Part shown: in pieces, positions 41,537 through 53,871 of the stretch
Layout of the letters: every line of letters begins with the position of its first letter
Numbering within the stretch: the stretch's first letter is position 1
Assembly (NCBI GenBank): GCA_002794735.1
Contig: NBAZ01000001.1
Location: 3,100,001-3,164,000, forward strand
Origin: Pyrrhoderma lamaoense
Taxonomy: Eukaryota; Basidiomycota; Agaricomycetes; Hymenochaetales; Hymenochaetaceae
Reading direction: 5' to 3'
DNA: 64,000 bases
Notes under the pieces: model-generated
The model's input: only the letters and a program-made list of their open reading frames with translations
The model's database searches: none
Told to the model about the DNA's origin: nothing
Position numbers and translations under genes: made by a program

Positions 41537-43457
41537 CTACTTCCTCTTCTTCACTGGTGCCTCCTCTGACTTGTTGTCACGCGCGGGGAAGTTTCCTTCG
41601 CTTTGCCTTTGTCTGATGTAGCATCGGTCTTCTTTGAAGGCTTCGCAACAGGCTTTTGTTGGCTTCCAATGATGCCAGCAAGAGTCAAGAACATCCCGAC
41701 AAGTGTTAAGGCTGAGATGGCGATGGTACCTCCGGTCTTAGGATGGGCCTTGAGTGCGGCGACAGGGTCTTCCTTGGCTTCATCAATGAAAGTGAAAAGT
41801 GCCTGACGGATGAATTCCATAGGGTCATCTCTGAAGCTGACAGGTTCATCGAGACCATCTTCATCGAATTTCTTCTTGGCAGACTTCGAAGCCTCTTCTT
41901 CGAGTGGGCGCTTAACGTCAAATGTTTCAGCGGCAAATGCCTTGGCATCCTCAGCTGAGTTTCCAATGTAGATGTTGTCGAAAAGGATGTTCGGGGTCAT
42001 AGTCCAAAGTTCAATACCGACACCACCGACGTTGAGGAGACTCTTGACTGGAGTCAAATCTTCAAAGTAGTCAGGATTGGGGATTTTACGAGGAGCCCAT
42101 TCACCGATGTATGCCGGGTTGTCAACGAGAGGTGCGAACCACTTGCCCTTGTAATTAGGGTTAGGCTTGAATGGACTAAAATGATATTAGTCTGCTGTTT
42201 CTCTACTTCGCCAAAGAATAACCACCGTTTCCATTCGCCACATCCTGGTGCCTCTTCACATTTCGGGTTACGTATTGTAGGCGCAATCCAGTCACCGTCT
42301 TCGTCGTCGTCCCATTCTTCAGGCTTCTCGGCATCTAATCGATAAGATTTATCTCAGTAACGAGATCCTCATGAAGATAGAATGCGAACATACCTGGATC
42401 TGGGATAGTTTCTGGTTCGTCATCTAACCAGCCTTCGGGTTTCTTTGCCTCTTCATCGGGAATTTCATATGGAGCATCTTCGTCCCAGTCATCAGGCTTC
42501 TTAGCCTCTGGATCAGGGATCTTCTTAGTGTCTACCCAGTCTTCGGGTTTCTTGTCGTCCTTATCGTCAATTTCCTTCTCAGGGTTGACGGGAGGGTTGA
42601 AATCCTCGAGCAGATTACCTGAGCTTTCTGATTTTCCATTTACAAGAACTTCATAAGTATTATCGGGACTAAGTGATATCATCAATAAGCGATATTTAAT
42701 GCATATAACAAGCATAGCAAGATACTTACTTGACAATAAGTGTGTATAGATTAGTGAGTTTTTCAATCTTGGGTTTTGGAGGTGTTTTGAGGTGTTTCTC
42801 CTCAAATTCTCCAGTGATGGGGTTCTTGTGGCGGAAAATAAAGTGGACCTTGGTACCCGGACAAGTCAAATCAGGACCAAACATGATGGTCCAGGGGGCC
42901 TTGTCATCGAACTCCTTGCCGCCCTTGACGAAATCTTCTTCAAGAAGTTTAAGGTATCCACCACCGCAGTTACCCCCATCTTGATACTTGACTTCATATT
43001 GAACAACAAATGGCTCATCTCCAAACTTAATTGGAGTGGCGAAAGGTGCAGAAATAGCATGATGAGCAGCCTTGGATTTTGCTACGAGACCCTTATCACC
43101 AGCAATTACTGGCTTGCTTGGATCTTCAACTTCCCACTTCCCAACATAACTGAATGTCTCCGTGCCAACTGGAGTCTTCTTGGTAGCTTCTGATACTGTC
43201 CAGCGTTCTGCCAGTCATCAGTGAATTGTTCAAGGAATACAGCCCTGAGGCTTGTGGGCTATATGCGATTTACATTTACAATGTTATATACACATCGAGT
43301 AGCACAAATGTTAGATAAGAGTGTTAAGTCAGGCATTACGTGTCAGTGAGAATATACTCACAGTGAAGTCTACAGTCGGCTTGTCTTCTGCGTCCTCAGC
43401 GAAGGTGAGGCTGCTGAGAGCAAGAGCGACGAAGGCAGATAGTGCTACTTTTCTCAT
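41537..43457 (-). CDS. CNX1: Calnexin (two apparent one-base deletions)
   Basis: The start at 43457 gives a signal peptide ([20 protein letters not shown]). After intron 1 comes [11 protein letters not shown], then the lectin domain ([30 protein letters not shown]), the P-domain with repeats such as [20 protein letters not shown] and [57 protein letters not shown], a membrane segment ([20 protein letters not shown]) and a basic cytosolic tail. Calnexin retains monoglucosylated glycoproteins in the ER. One base is missing near 43209-43213, where homology moves to the next frame as [16 protein letters not shown] second lies in the four-G run 41585-41588; one more base there would end the protein in [10 protein letters not shown] at 41537, a plausible ER-retention tail, rather than at 41551. 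Confidence 0.88.
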
Positions 43458-43763
43458 TATATGATCACGTATTACCAAGACGGAGGAAAGGAGAAAAAAC
43501 CAGAGAGAAGGAGAGAGATGGAGGTGAAGTTATGTGCAAGCTGGCAGACTATGCGTCACAGCACTCGAAATATAAGGATCGCCACCAGTCTTGTTGACGT
43601 GGCCATTTGTCAGTCCAATACTAAACTTACGTAAGCACTGTGGGATTATCACAGAAATCCGTAGAATTCCATTGATTTTCTCACTAGACTATCTCTTACA
43701 GATTATATGCATTCTATTCTACAAGTAATATCACTAAATATGAAACAAAAAGATGCAAGACAA
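43458..43763. other. Intergenic, calnexin promoter
   Basis: Between the calnexin start and the Snu114 stop, both on the minus strand. Nothing else seen. Confidence 0.4.
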
Positions 43764-46700
43764 TCACCCAAGAAGATCAGCATGTCCAGATGCAGACAGT
43801 GCAAGCTACGATAGAACATCATTAGCTGAAAAAAACTGTGGATAATTCGAGACAAACAAATCACACTTACAACAAACTCATCATCCAAGTATTTCGACAC
43901 GGAGATTTGATCGCCGAGACCTTTTCTCCGACGAGTCTTTAGGACCAAGTCACGTGCCAGTGCTTGTCCGCTCGCAGGCTCAAGTGGACGAAGTTTGATA
44001 CTTGTATCAGTGGGATCACCTAGATGAGAGCATTAACTAAAATCCATTAATTCCATCTATTTACGTACCCGGAACGATTGACCAATGATCAAAGACTTGC
44101 AGGCAAAATGCCTGCCCTTGTGTCGCAGTTCGTAGATCAGTCTCGAATCCATTTGCATCTATGACCGGGATTAGGGCCTTCACAGTATATAATGGCGAGC
44201 CAGCTTTGGGATATCTTGCGTAACATGCCCTCTCCTCCTTGCAAGTACAGTATATACTGTGGAGATGCAGTCCGCAGGAGACTGAACCTCCACATAGTAG
44301 ATAGGCTCCATTAACCGTGGAGTAGCCTAATTACACAAAGCAAAAGAGCATTAGCTTGGAAGAGAAACATTGAGTTCAATCTCACCATAAGGAACGAGGA
44401 ATAGCACACACGACGTGCCGTAGGAACAATCTGTCCCCCTCCTCTGAATATAGGCTCCTGAGCAAGGCTCGCATCTAATATCCTAAACTTCACTCCACGC
44501 ATTGGCTCGTCACAAAGAGGGCCCTCTCGAGCACCCCACTGGAACCCTTGCTTGATATGTTCCTTTACCGTTCCAAGTAACTTCTTATCTACTTGTGAAG
44601 GTAACGTATCGTCTAGAAGGATATTCGGACCATTTTCGTCAGGACCAAACGCCCATATCGATCGTGAAGCTAATAGATCCCATTGATACTTTTCTTGGAA
44701 GAAAGTACCTCGTTCCTTCGCGGACATTCGCATCGTGACTCGACCAGTTTCCAAGTCCTCTGCGATTCCTCGTTCTAACGGTTCAGCTATCATAGTGATC
44801 TTGTTCCTGTAAAAACCACTATTATCAGAGGGAATCCAGAAAGTAAGAGCTGATCACAAACTTTTTGTTTGGAGTATCGGCATAACACTTCAACGCACTA
44901 GTTTCCAAGACTGTTTCACAAAATCTCGTCACAGGATCGGAGACCTTGATTTCAATCTCAGAAAACAAACGACGCAAATCGTGCATGACACAATCCAAAT
45001 ATAGTTCCCCAGTACCGACAATAACGTGTTCTCCGCTTTCTTCAACCTTGGTTGAAACTAATGGGTATGATTTGTTCACGCTGCGCAGGCCAGAAAGCAT
45101 TTTAGGAAGTTCAGACGGTTGAATCGGTTCAACGGCAATCTTTAGGACTGATTGAGTGATATGTTTTACAGGTCTGAAGATGTGCAAATCATCATCATAG
45201 TTCGCGGGTGCGATTGTTGCTGATTTGGTGATGGATGCATCAACACCACCAAGAAGAACAAGGTTCCCTGCTGGTACTTCCTCTGCTGGTATATTGTATC
45301 TTCGGAACAAGCATTACGTTAAGCATGAATGGCTTACTTCAAAATGATAGAACTGACCGTGCTTCTGCAATCCATACATCTTCCACTACTGCTTTCATCA
45401 TATCCTCTTCGTCCTCTGGAGAATATCCTTCACCAAGGACCTTCACTTCCATGCCCTTCCTCACAGTTCCACTCAGTACCCTACCAAATGCCCTGAAACT
45501 CTGCGCATCGGTGGTATGGTAGAGTTTCGTGATATGTACCATCACAGGACCTTCTGGATCACACTTCTGCATTGCCTGGGCAACCTCTGAAGATAATGGA
45601 CCAGTATAAGTCCTTTCAATTTTATCCATGGCACCTTGTATAGGAGATGGTACATGTTCGATAATCATATCACCAATCCTGTCGATGATCCAAAGAATTG
45701 ATCCAAAATGGCTTTGAGCAGTGGTCGAACGTCCATCTTGAACATGATAGGCTTTATTTTGATACCTAATCTTCAAGAGTTCCTTTAATTCGTCCGTTTC
45801 TTCCCCTACAACTTGGCTGTAGAGCTTGTACAAGGGCTCGATAATGAAGTGCACGAAACTACGATTCTGCTCCGGATCAGCCTGTTTCCGAGTAAACTTA
45901 CGTTCTTCCTCATTAAAATAGATATCACCCCATAGGCGAGCAGCAAATCCAGATACGTCAAAAGAACCTTTTTATACACCCTTAGTAAGTAAGCACCTAG
46001 CGAAATTCGAATTCATACCATATGTATCGGCGTACATTTGTGCAAATGATCTCAGTGTGAAACACCAACCCATATCGGAGCTTGCAAAGGCAACATTCCC
46101 TTTCTCGGGACTCACGCGAAGCTCAGGATCTGGATTAATGGTGCTTTAATTTAAAGCATTTTGAGTTTATATATGGTAATATGAGGTCTGGCTCATTTAC
46201 CTGATCACTGTGTTAACCTCTTCAATGGTATGCTTGATTTTATAATATGCGTCAGCAGGCTTGATTCGGAGTTCCAGTATCAGCCTATCAATTTTGTTCA
46301 CAACAAGTGTGATTTTGACATTCTCTTGAACAGCGTGTTTTATGATGGCTTCAGTATTAACCATGACCTTGCCAGAGAAGGTGAGCATTTGCATACTATA
46401 GGAGTTATCATATAGATATACTTACCCCTTCAACCACATCAACAACCAGCACAATACCATCCACTAATCTAACTGCACATGCAACTTCATCCACAAAATT
46501 GACGTGCCCTGGAGTATCAATGAAGTGTATAAGATGTGATTTACCGCCTGTAGTGCCAAGAATGAAAGACATGGGAGAGGATTTTATTGAAATTTCTCGT
46601 TGACGTGAAAGTGTGTGTGTATCAGTATAACGTGTCTAGAAAATGTTTTAGAACATAGGATGGTGTACAGCATTTCCACTGAACATACCGGCTTGTCTGC

Positions 46701-47332
46701 ATCCCATACTAGTTTATGAGTTTCAAATACAAGCATATCCATGAGGGCTGTCTTTCCGTGATGTAGATGTCCTACAACAGCTACATTACGGACCATCTCC
46801 GGAAACGACAACATATTCAAGAGGAACCTTTTTACCCGTTTCAGACGATGAGCAAATTCCACAGTACATAAAAAGTAGCATACCCTTTATCAAATCGCGT
46901 TTCTGGTAAGTCCTTCTCTTCAATGACCCATTTTCGTACCTTCACAGGTGCAATTATAGGTTCGCTGAGTGGTTGAGCATCTTCCTCTTGAACAAGCGTT
47001 TCGACATCGGCACCATAAACATCTTGAGCGCTAGGATAGTATTGCTTGTCTTCATGTAATATGACTGCATTGTGAATGGGCTCTACTTCAAACCGTGAAT
47101 AAAGTCTTATATATTGTGATAGAAATACTTCAAACTCACCATCCACTTCCATTAGTGCCAGACTATCCGTTCCTGGCTGTTCGTCATCAAACCCTTCCAA
47201 AGGTGCATGAGAAGGTTCCGCCTCTTGTACAAGAGGTATATTAGACTCTTGCTGGATATCGTCATCGTCATCTGAGTCGAGGTCTGCTCCTATGTAATTC
47301 CCAAATTCATCATAATCCTCAAGAGAAGCCAT
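43764..47332 (-). CDS. SNU114: U5 snRNP GTPase Snu114 / EFTUD2 (three apparent indels)
   Basis: EF-2-like spliceosomal GTPase that drives U4/U6 unwinding. The start at 47332 gives [20 protein letters not shown], the family's characteristic acidic N-terminus. The G1 motif is [12 protein letters not shown]3 DTPGHVNF, G4 VNKIDR. Later domains read HTYTG-type [105 protein letters not shown] and [11 protein letters not shown]. The best 3' end uses the acceptor tcgtag, giving [18 protein letters not shown] and stop at 43764. The frame needs one base added near 44210-44214 (VTQD to [11 protein letters not shown]), and between 45752-45756 and 45666-45672 it is read in another frame ([16 protein letters not shown]), implying an insertion in an A run and a deletion. 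Confidence 0.9.
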
Positions 47333-47610
47333 TGTCTCGAGATGTATGTTTGAGTTTTGTAGATATTAAAGTTTGTTCGAGAAGTGACAATAGGCTTCTC
47401 GACTTTTGAAAGGTTCTGGTGACCCAACAGTCTACAGATAGTAGACGAACAGCGTTAGGCCAAAGGAAGAGCGAGAGTGTAACTTCCAAGGACACCGTGA
47501 CTGAATAGAAATTTCGGTGTCACTATGAAGGCGCGATATGTAACAAAAACAGTGTCAAACAGCCGCGTCTTAAATTATAACAAGAAATTCACATTCTCAG
47601 CATTGCACTC
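47333..47610. promoter_or_regulatory. Divergent promoter, SNU114 / PFD1
   Basis: 278 bases separate the two ATGs of two housekeeping genes, so it must serve both directions. Confidence 0.4.
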
Positions 47611-48282
47611 ATGGCTTCACTAAATGAAGAGACATTACATAAGGTCTCAACTCATTGTCTTATACAACACGAAGACCATGACTGACGTTGATATCTAGAT
47701 ACTGAATCAAATCCAACAGACTGCTGTTAATTCACAACGTGCATTGTCAGTGACTAAGACCACACAAGCAGCCAAAGAGCGGGAACGAAGAATTCTTCAA
47801 CTCACAATCAACGAGATTGATACCTTGGATAAGGATGTTAACCTTTATAAAGGTGTCGGGAAGATGTACGCTTGAATACATGTCTGTTGTGGTGATACCT
47901 TTTTGATAATCTCCTGGAGGTTTATGATGACTCCTAGGCCTGTCATGGAAAAGGAGTTGAAGGCACAAGAGAAGGAATTGTCGGACGATATCAATAATCT
48001 CAACAAAAAGGTGTGTTCTTTTTAAAATGTACATATACGTGCCTACTTACGATAGCCTGACGATAGGTAAAATACCTAGAAAAAACATTTAACGAAGCAC
48101 AGGCCCAATTAAGGGACATTGTAAGTATCATCTCAAAGTCGTCTATGGAACTAAGTTCTCTTGTTTCTCACTCGCCTCAAGTTTAATAGTGCACCGAAGC
48201 AATGAAGGTATCATGTAGGCTATTGTCTGTATCGTTAACATGTTTCTACAAACTGTGTATGTATATTGAAATTGAGCATTGA
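47611..48282 (+). CDS. PFD1: Prefoldin subunit 1
   Basis: Small beta-type prefoldin subunit in short exons: 47611-47643, 47699-47865, 47920-48010, 48067-48120 and a last exon from 48190. Spliced protein: MASLNEETLHK, ILNQIQQTAVNSQRALS, TTQAAKERERRILQLTINEI, LYKGVGKMFMMTPRPVMEKE, LNKKVKYLEKTFNEAQAQLR. This is the two-helix coiled coil with a central beta hairpin of the prefoldin family, which delivers unfolded actin and tubulin to the chaperonin CCT. Exons 1-4 give 115 residues, the normal length. The last exon as read adds about 30 unconvincing residues to a stop at 48282, so the true 3' end may be shorter or spliced differently. Confidence 0.8.
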
Positions 48283-48431
48283 TCTCTAACTATCATACCC
48301 TCTAAAGATAGATCACATAAATCCTTTGTAGTTATTAATGACTATGGACAAAATACAATCATATATTGAATGACAACTCAGAATGTGTGTTCGTAGAAAT
48401 GATATCTATGTATGGGGGATTTGAAAAGACT

Positions 48432-51180
48432 TTATGAGATAATGCAACTGTTCCCGGCGGTCTTTTCCTGTATCTGATCCTTAATCATGAATGCGGGGAA
48501 ATCAAATGCCATCCAAACGTCCCATCTCTGCTCTCCTTTCTGCATACCTCGGCTTGCAACCCAACTGTGCCAGGGATACTCGATTTCTGTTCCCCCATCA
48601 ATACTATCACCATCGTACATCGTCCTTTTTGCACGCCAGAAGGGTGCATGTTCGTACATTTCTGGGACAATTACCTTACGGGCCCGGGATTTCTGGTACG
48701 ACGTAGGTGGTGTATCCATCCAATCCATCTCGTCGGCGCAATACATAAAACCACCATCTCCACCAGGATTCGAGAGACTAGCACGGATGCTGCATGTCCC
48801 CCTGTTATCTGAATTCGCTAGTGACGAAGGTGATTCGTTATATTTAACAAAATCCGAAGCCGAATTTGGGGCAGAGGCCACAAAATACACATATACTAAA
48901 TCTTCCCAATATTCTTGCTTTGTGGCTCCTTTGCCTACATCATCAAGTCGTACAAGGAAGCCCGGCAGCCTCAACGCTAGACATATGTATCAGAAACAGA
49001 AGAAAACGAAATTTATGTTCAATAGTAAAAGGGGTTGAGAAAATAAGCATACAGTCATCCTTTCTAAGCATATCTTTCTCCGCAGAAGATTTACCAGTGC
49101 TTGACAATAGCTGATCCTTCGTGTTCACCCAATGAAACCTGTGTTCACATACATTATACGGGTAGTATTTTGGAACAACGTTTACCACGTGTTTCCAAGA
49201 GTCAAAAGAGTTTTCATATACAATGTTCTTGGATACAGAAGGCCTCAATCGAACAAACACCGCTCCGTCATTCCCGCTGCGCACGTGCCCGTCAGATGAG
49301 TCGACTAGCATAGACGAAACGCAGCCAGGTGGACCAGCAGCGCGTGAACGTTCAATGAGCTCGGACTGAAAATCTACCCAGCCGAGAAAGCCATGCAGAA
49401 CTTTAATGGAATCAATCCCATCCATAGAAACAGAGAAAAGTGAGTTTGGAGGCAGTGTAACTAATGATAGGGTATAGCCCATTATGTTTAAAATATCAGT
49501 CTCGCACAATAATCGTGCTGACGGAAGGCGAGGGATAGAAAATACTAATTCTGAGTTCTCGAAATAAGACCTTATTGATGTTGCCATGGGTATACTATTG
49601 TATAAGAGTAGTCTTTGAGGAGATGGGGAGATACATGCAAGATCCTGAAAATTCCGTGTTAGTTGAATACTACATAGAGATCATCACTTACAAGACGACG
49701 AAGAGAAGAGAAATGTCCAGAAGTTAGTTTTGTAACTGAGACATTGCTTAGCTTGTATTTAATGAAGGATCCTCTCTCATACACGTAGCAGTATAAACCC
49801 GCATTTGAGTCTGAAGTCACTCTAGGTTTCAGAAGAAGACAGGTATTTCAAATAGTATCCAAACATACCTGAACCAGAAACGGAAACATAAATTTCATCT
49901 ATATCATCTTTATCGAGATCCACACACAAAAGATCCAATATGGACCCAGATTCTTCATCGGTAGTAAAATCGTCTAGTAGAACTTGGGTCCAGGTAGTTG
50001 AACGAGGATCATCCCCGAAATTTTGTTTCTCAAACAAGGATAGTACACTTCCTTTATTAGCCTATTATTATTAGTCGGAATGCGTCAGTATGAGCGAGTT
50101 ATCACAACAGATAGAACTTACTGAAGCAGACACTATGAATCCTGTTAGGTCCTTCCCTATCCGTCCCTGTTGGATTTGCCCCGGAAAATGTTTTCTTGTA
50201 TATGTATTGTTCATAGGAATACTGGATATTAGTTTATGATGCCATTCCCGTGCATTATACCAAACTATTGAAAGCCCCTCTCTGCTAGAAACAATGAGAT
50301 AATCCAATGTCCCATTTCTCCCCTTTACAACAAAGCAGTCTTGTACCGCATGTAAAGTATTCTGCAAAGCTACTGAGACCAACCATTGTTTTGCCCTGTA
50401 AAGATCCTCTGGAGGTGTGAAAATTACGAATGGGGAACTAACTCCTGGGTCGGATGATTTTATAGAAGTGAGTAACTGGGTAGAAAACGTTGTTGAGAAA
50501 TGGCCGACTAGAAATAAGACTTAGTTTGCGGATAAGACGAGATACAGAAATAACAGTACTCTTCACTAAATTTATCCCTGGGAAGCGTCCAATGTCATGC
50601 ATTGGCCACATGCTTTCGCCTGTCGCACTATTCTCCATCCAGAAAGATCTACCTCCGAGACGACCCATTGCATCAGGAGCTTCGCCGTAATCAGTCGTGA
50701 TGACGACTGCGGAACATTATATGAATAAATGTCGGTAGCTTAGGCTAACACGATGATGTCAACATACGATCAGAGAATCCGTTCTTTGAGACTTCAATTG
50801 CGGTGCATGAAGTTGGAGCCCTGACTTTTGCAAGTACTTTCCTGTTCCATTTGCTCAGAGGTGAGACATCTTTTGAGCTGAATGATCATAAGATATAATT
50901 CGTTATCGCTTTCAAGTTCCACTACTTAGTGTAATCGAGTATACGGCACGTACCCACTGTTTGAATCATAATTACTCGGATTCTCATATAAGACTACTTC
51001 TGAAAACTGTTGTTCCTTACTTGGACGGAAAATAACTAGATCATCCTTTCGTTTCTCCCTTACTCGGAATGGGAAGGCTATGAGACCAGGCCAATTGAAT
51101 TGATCTTCAGAGACCTCATCTATGATTTCCTCTTGGAAATTAGGGTACGATTTCCCTTCGGAACTGTGTAATTTGTTCAT
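48432..51180 (-). CDS. Aldos-2-ulose dehydratase-like protein (VCBS/propeller plus cupin type)
   Basis: Multi-exon gene from the ATG at 51180 (MNKLHSSEGK) to the stop at 48432. The N-terminal part looks like repeated beta-propeller blades: NWPGLIAFPFRVREKRKDDL, TTDYGEAPDAMGRLGGRSFW, MWPMHDIGRFPGINLVKS, GTLDYLIVSSREGLSIVWYN and LLCVDLDKDDIDEIYVSVSG, the last an Asp-rich FG-GAP/VCBS-like calcium loop. The C-terminal half has cupin-like stretches such as LVTLPPNSLFSVSMDGID, then HSWVASRGMQ. Size and layout agree with white-rot aldos-2-ulose dehydratase/isomerase, which converts glucosone or anhydrofructose to cortalcerone or microthecin. Recognition is from overall pattern, not a signature residue set, so the specific enzyme name is tentative. 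Internal exon ends are approximate. Confidence 0.55.
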
Positions 51181-52042
51181 GCTTGAGATTCAGAAGTTCC
51201 TGAAAATGTGAACCCCTGAAGGTAGCATGTAGTATAGTGTAGTAATGTCAAAGAACAACGAAGGAGCGGCCTTTCAAGACGCGGTGATTCGTAAGATAAA
51301 GCTCAGGTTTCTTTCCCTTCTTAGAAAGCCTTTACCATACAAGGGACTACGACAAGGACAGACAAAGGCAAGACAGTTGCAATGCTGATCACAAAATGAT
51401 CTCTCAGACTACGTATCGTACACACAAGTAAACAACAACTAATGCTTCTATCAATGCTGATCCAATGATATCATCTACTTCTGAGCCAGGACGATGGAGA
51501 ATGGGATATATAGTGGTGTTTCGTCGAATTACATCCGAATCGTAGTGAACAGCTCTCCCTCGTACAGAATTTGATCAAGAAAAGCAGTTACGAGAAAGAA
51601 AAGTATAAAAAAGTAACGAGACTAAAGAATGGAGAATGGGAGAATGGGAGACTGTGCATCCCGCCCAGGCGCGATATTAGAAATCGTTAACCAAGGATAG
51701 AGTGAAAATGATGTTGTTATCGAAAAAAGAGAATGCTAGGATGAATTTGATATAAGTGTCAGCAGCAAAGACACATTCATCCTGGAGTCATTGTGTCCTG
51801 AGAAATACGTAACGTCATGATGTTGGCGAAAGGGTTGCTGATGAGTTTTCTGCCAACCACGAAGTTCGCCTGGATAATTGAGGAAAGATATGTAGTGTCT
51901 TGATAAATCAAAGTCGTGTAGGATGGTGCCAGAGAACAAGAAATAAGGAATAGAAATCAATAACAAAGAGGCAAACCGGAATAAATTGGAACCAACGATC
52001 AAAGCCCGAAGACACGAGCAAAATCTAACTGATAAACAGAAC
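51181..52042. other. Intergenic
   Basis: Promoter side of the dehydratase-like gene and 3' untranslated region of RAC1. No other gene supported. Confidence 0.4.
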
Positions 52043-53043
52043 TTAAGCGATGATGCATCCGGTCTTTTTACCCGGCTTCTTGTCCTTCGCAGGAGGATAA
52101 ACTGAGTAACTCTTTTCAGTACACTAACTTAGGAAGGGTGCGTTCTTCTACTCACGGACTGCGCGGATCGCCTCATCAAAAACCGTCTTCAGATTTTTCT
52201 GTGTGAGAGCAGAACACTCAAGATATTTGACCGCCCTGATATCCTTCTGCATTTGCAGACCCTGTTGATAAGTGATCGGAGCCATACGTCTAAGATAAAG
52301 AATGTCAGAGGTAGTTAGCTGGATTTATAATTTGGTCCTTACCTCTCTCGTAGTTTTTCAATGGTTGCTGGGTCGTCACGAAGGTCAAGCTTCGTTCCTA
52401 CGAGTAATAATGATGTTGATGGTGCGTGATGGGATATTTCGGGGTACCACTACCAAAATGAAAGATAACCATCTCAGCTTCTCACCCAATTTGAGTCTTT
52501 GAGTGATCTTCACATACCTTTGTTCTCACGTTCTCATAACTGGGAGGACTAACCAGAGAGAAGCAGACGAGAAACACATCAGTTTGTGGATAAGAAAGAG
52601 GACGAAGACGATCATAATCTTCCTGTCCAGCAGTATCCCAAAGACCAAGCGAAATAGTCTTGCCATCAATCATCACACTTGCGGAATAGTTATCAAATAC
52701 TTCATTTAAAACTAGTAGTTAACCCGGCTGTTTCGAGCGTTACTATAGTTTTAAATTGACATACCCGTCGGAATATATTCTCCCTGTTGTAACAAAAATG
52801 AGTAAAGTTGTAAACTATCTCAACAATGGACATACGGGGAACGCATTCGTAGTATATGAGATCAATAGACAAGTCTGAGAGAGTCCGAGAGGTAAGTAGT
52901 TGCGACGCGATGGTATATGGAACCGCATTCACCTTTCCGACAGCACCATCACCAACAACAACACCTGAGAAGGGCTGAGTAAATAGAAGAAAGATGAACA
53001 GTTGAATCAATGGCTTACACTTTATAGCTTGAACAGCATTCAT
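52043..53043 (-). CDS. RAC1: Rho-family GTPase Rac1 with an unusual CIIA terminus
   Basis: Small GTPase in about seven short exons. The start at 53043 gives [20 protein letters not shown] (P-loop GDGAVGKT), then [20 protein letters not shown] (switch I), [20 protein letters not shown] (switch II), [30 protein letters not shown] and [37 protein letters not shown] and the SALTQ sequence fit Rac better than Cdc42. Rac1 controls polarised growth, actin and NADPH oxidase in filamentous fungi. The protein ends CIIA; Rac proteins usually end in Leu, which directs geranylgeranylation, whereas Ala at that position tends to favour farnesylation. The codon is clear (tgc atc atc gct taa) and the exon joins in frame. 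Confidence 0.88.
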
Positions 53044-53871
53044 ATTGATTCGGTATAGCTAAGAAGGAGTACGGCGGCGTATAGAAGGTACTTAATACGA
53101 GATACCAGCTAAGGAAGTGATTGCTTATTTAGCAAGAGGGAAACACGAGGCGCGCAGGTAGAGACAGCGAGGCACTCCGACGAGTCGTTTGCCGCCTGCA
53201 GAGCTGACGGTAGCTGTATTATACTAATGTACTTACTAGCAGTATTAATTCAGACTGAAGCAGATAAGGGCTAAGATTGATAGCAGGATTGGGCGTTAAA
53301 TAGTCGTTGGCAACGAAACAGAGGTTGGAGGAGAAGAGATTACCTTCGCGTCGCCTGGATTTCCGTGACCCGCAAACATAACAGTGACCGTGACGGCAAC
53401 CTTAATCATGTACTGCTTTGTTCAATCATAATCTCTCTTTTACCACTTCCGCTTGCAACCATGATCATACCCTCTCACCTTGAATGTAATTATGTGATTT
53501 GGTACCCTATTGTCGGCTTCAGAAGAGGGGGTGACAGCTACCACCCCCACCTTTTATCTCTCTGTAAACATTAACAAATTTACCCTGTGCTACAGCGATT
53601 GATCAGTCAGATATCATGAGCTAAGTTTTTGGGATATATTTCATACAAAACAATCGTGATCAACTCAGCAGGAATGCTCGACACGGGTAATAACTAACTG
53701 AATAAATCAGTTGTGCAAAGTACTGAAACTCCAGCCCCTTCCCTAATAATAATATTAGGCTTTTGACTAACAATCTGAGTCAACCATACTGGTCAGCCCC
53801 AGACCACATATGATATAAGTCCTAGTATTCTGCTTATACAAGATCGAATCAAACATAGAACCCCCTCCGGT
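53044..53871. other. Divergent intergenic region
   Basis: Holds the promoters of RAC1 (leftward) and the 864-residue protein (rightward). A short palindrome, ctaataataatattag, is at about 53742-53757. No gene seen. Confidence 0.4.

Noticed and set aside
43764..47332. Programmed ribosomal frameshifting or RNA editing as the cause of the frame slips
   Set aside because: The slip sites share no motif, occur in unrelated genes, and include both missing and extra bases; many are simple homopolymers.
48487..49038. Plus-strand 183-residue frame over the dehydratase-like gene
   Set aside because: It lies antisense to exons with clear protein features and has no recognisable motif of its own.
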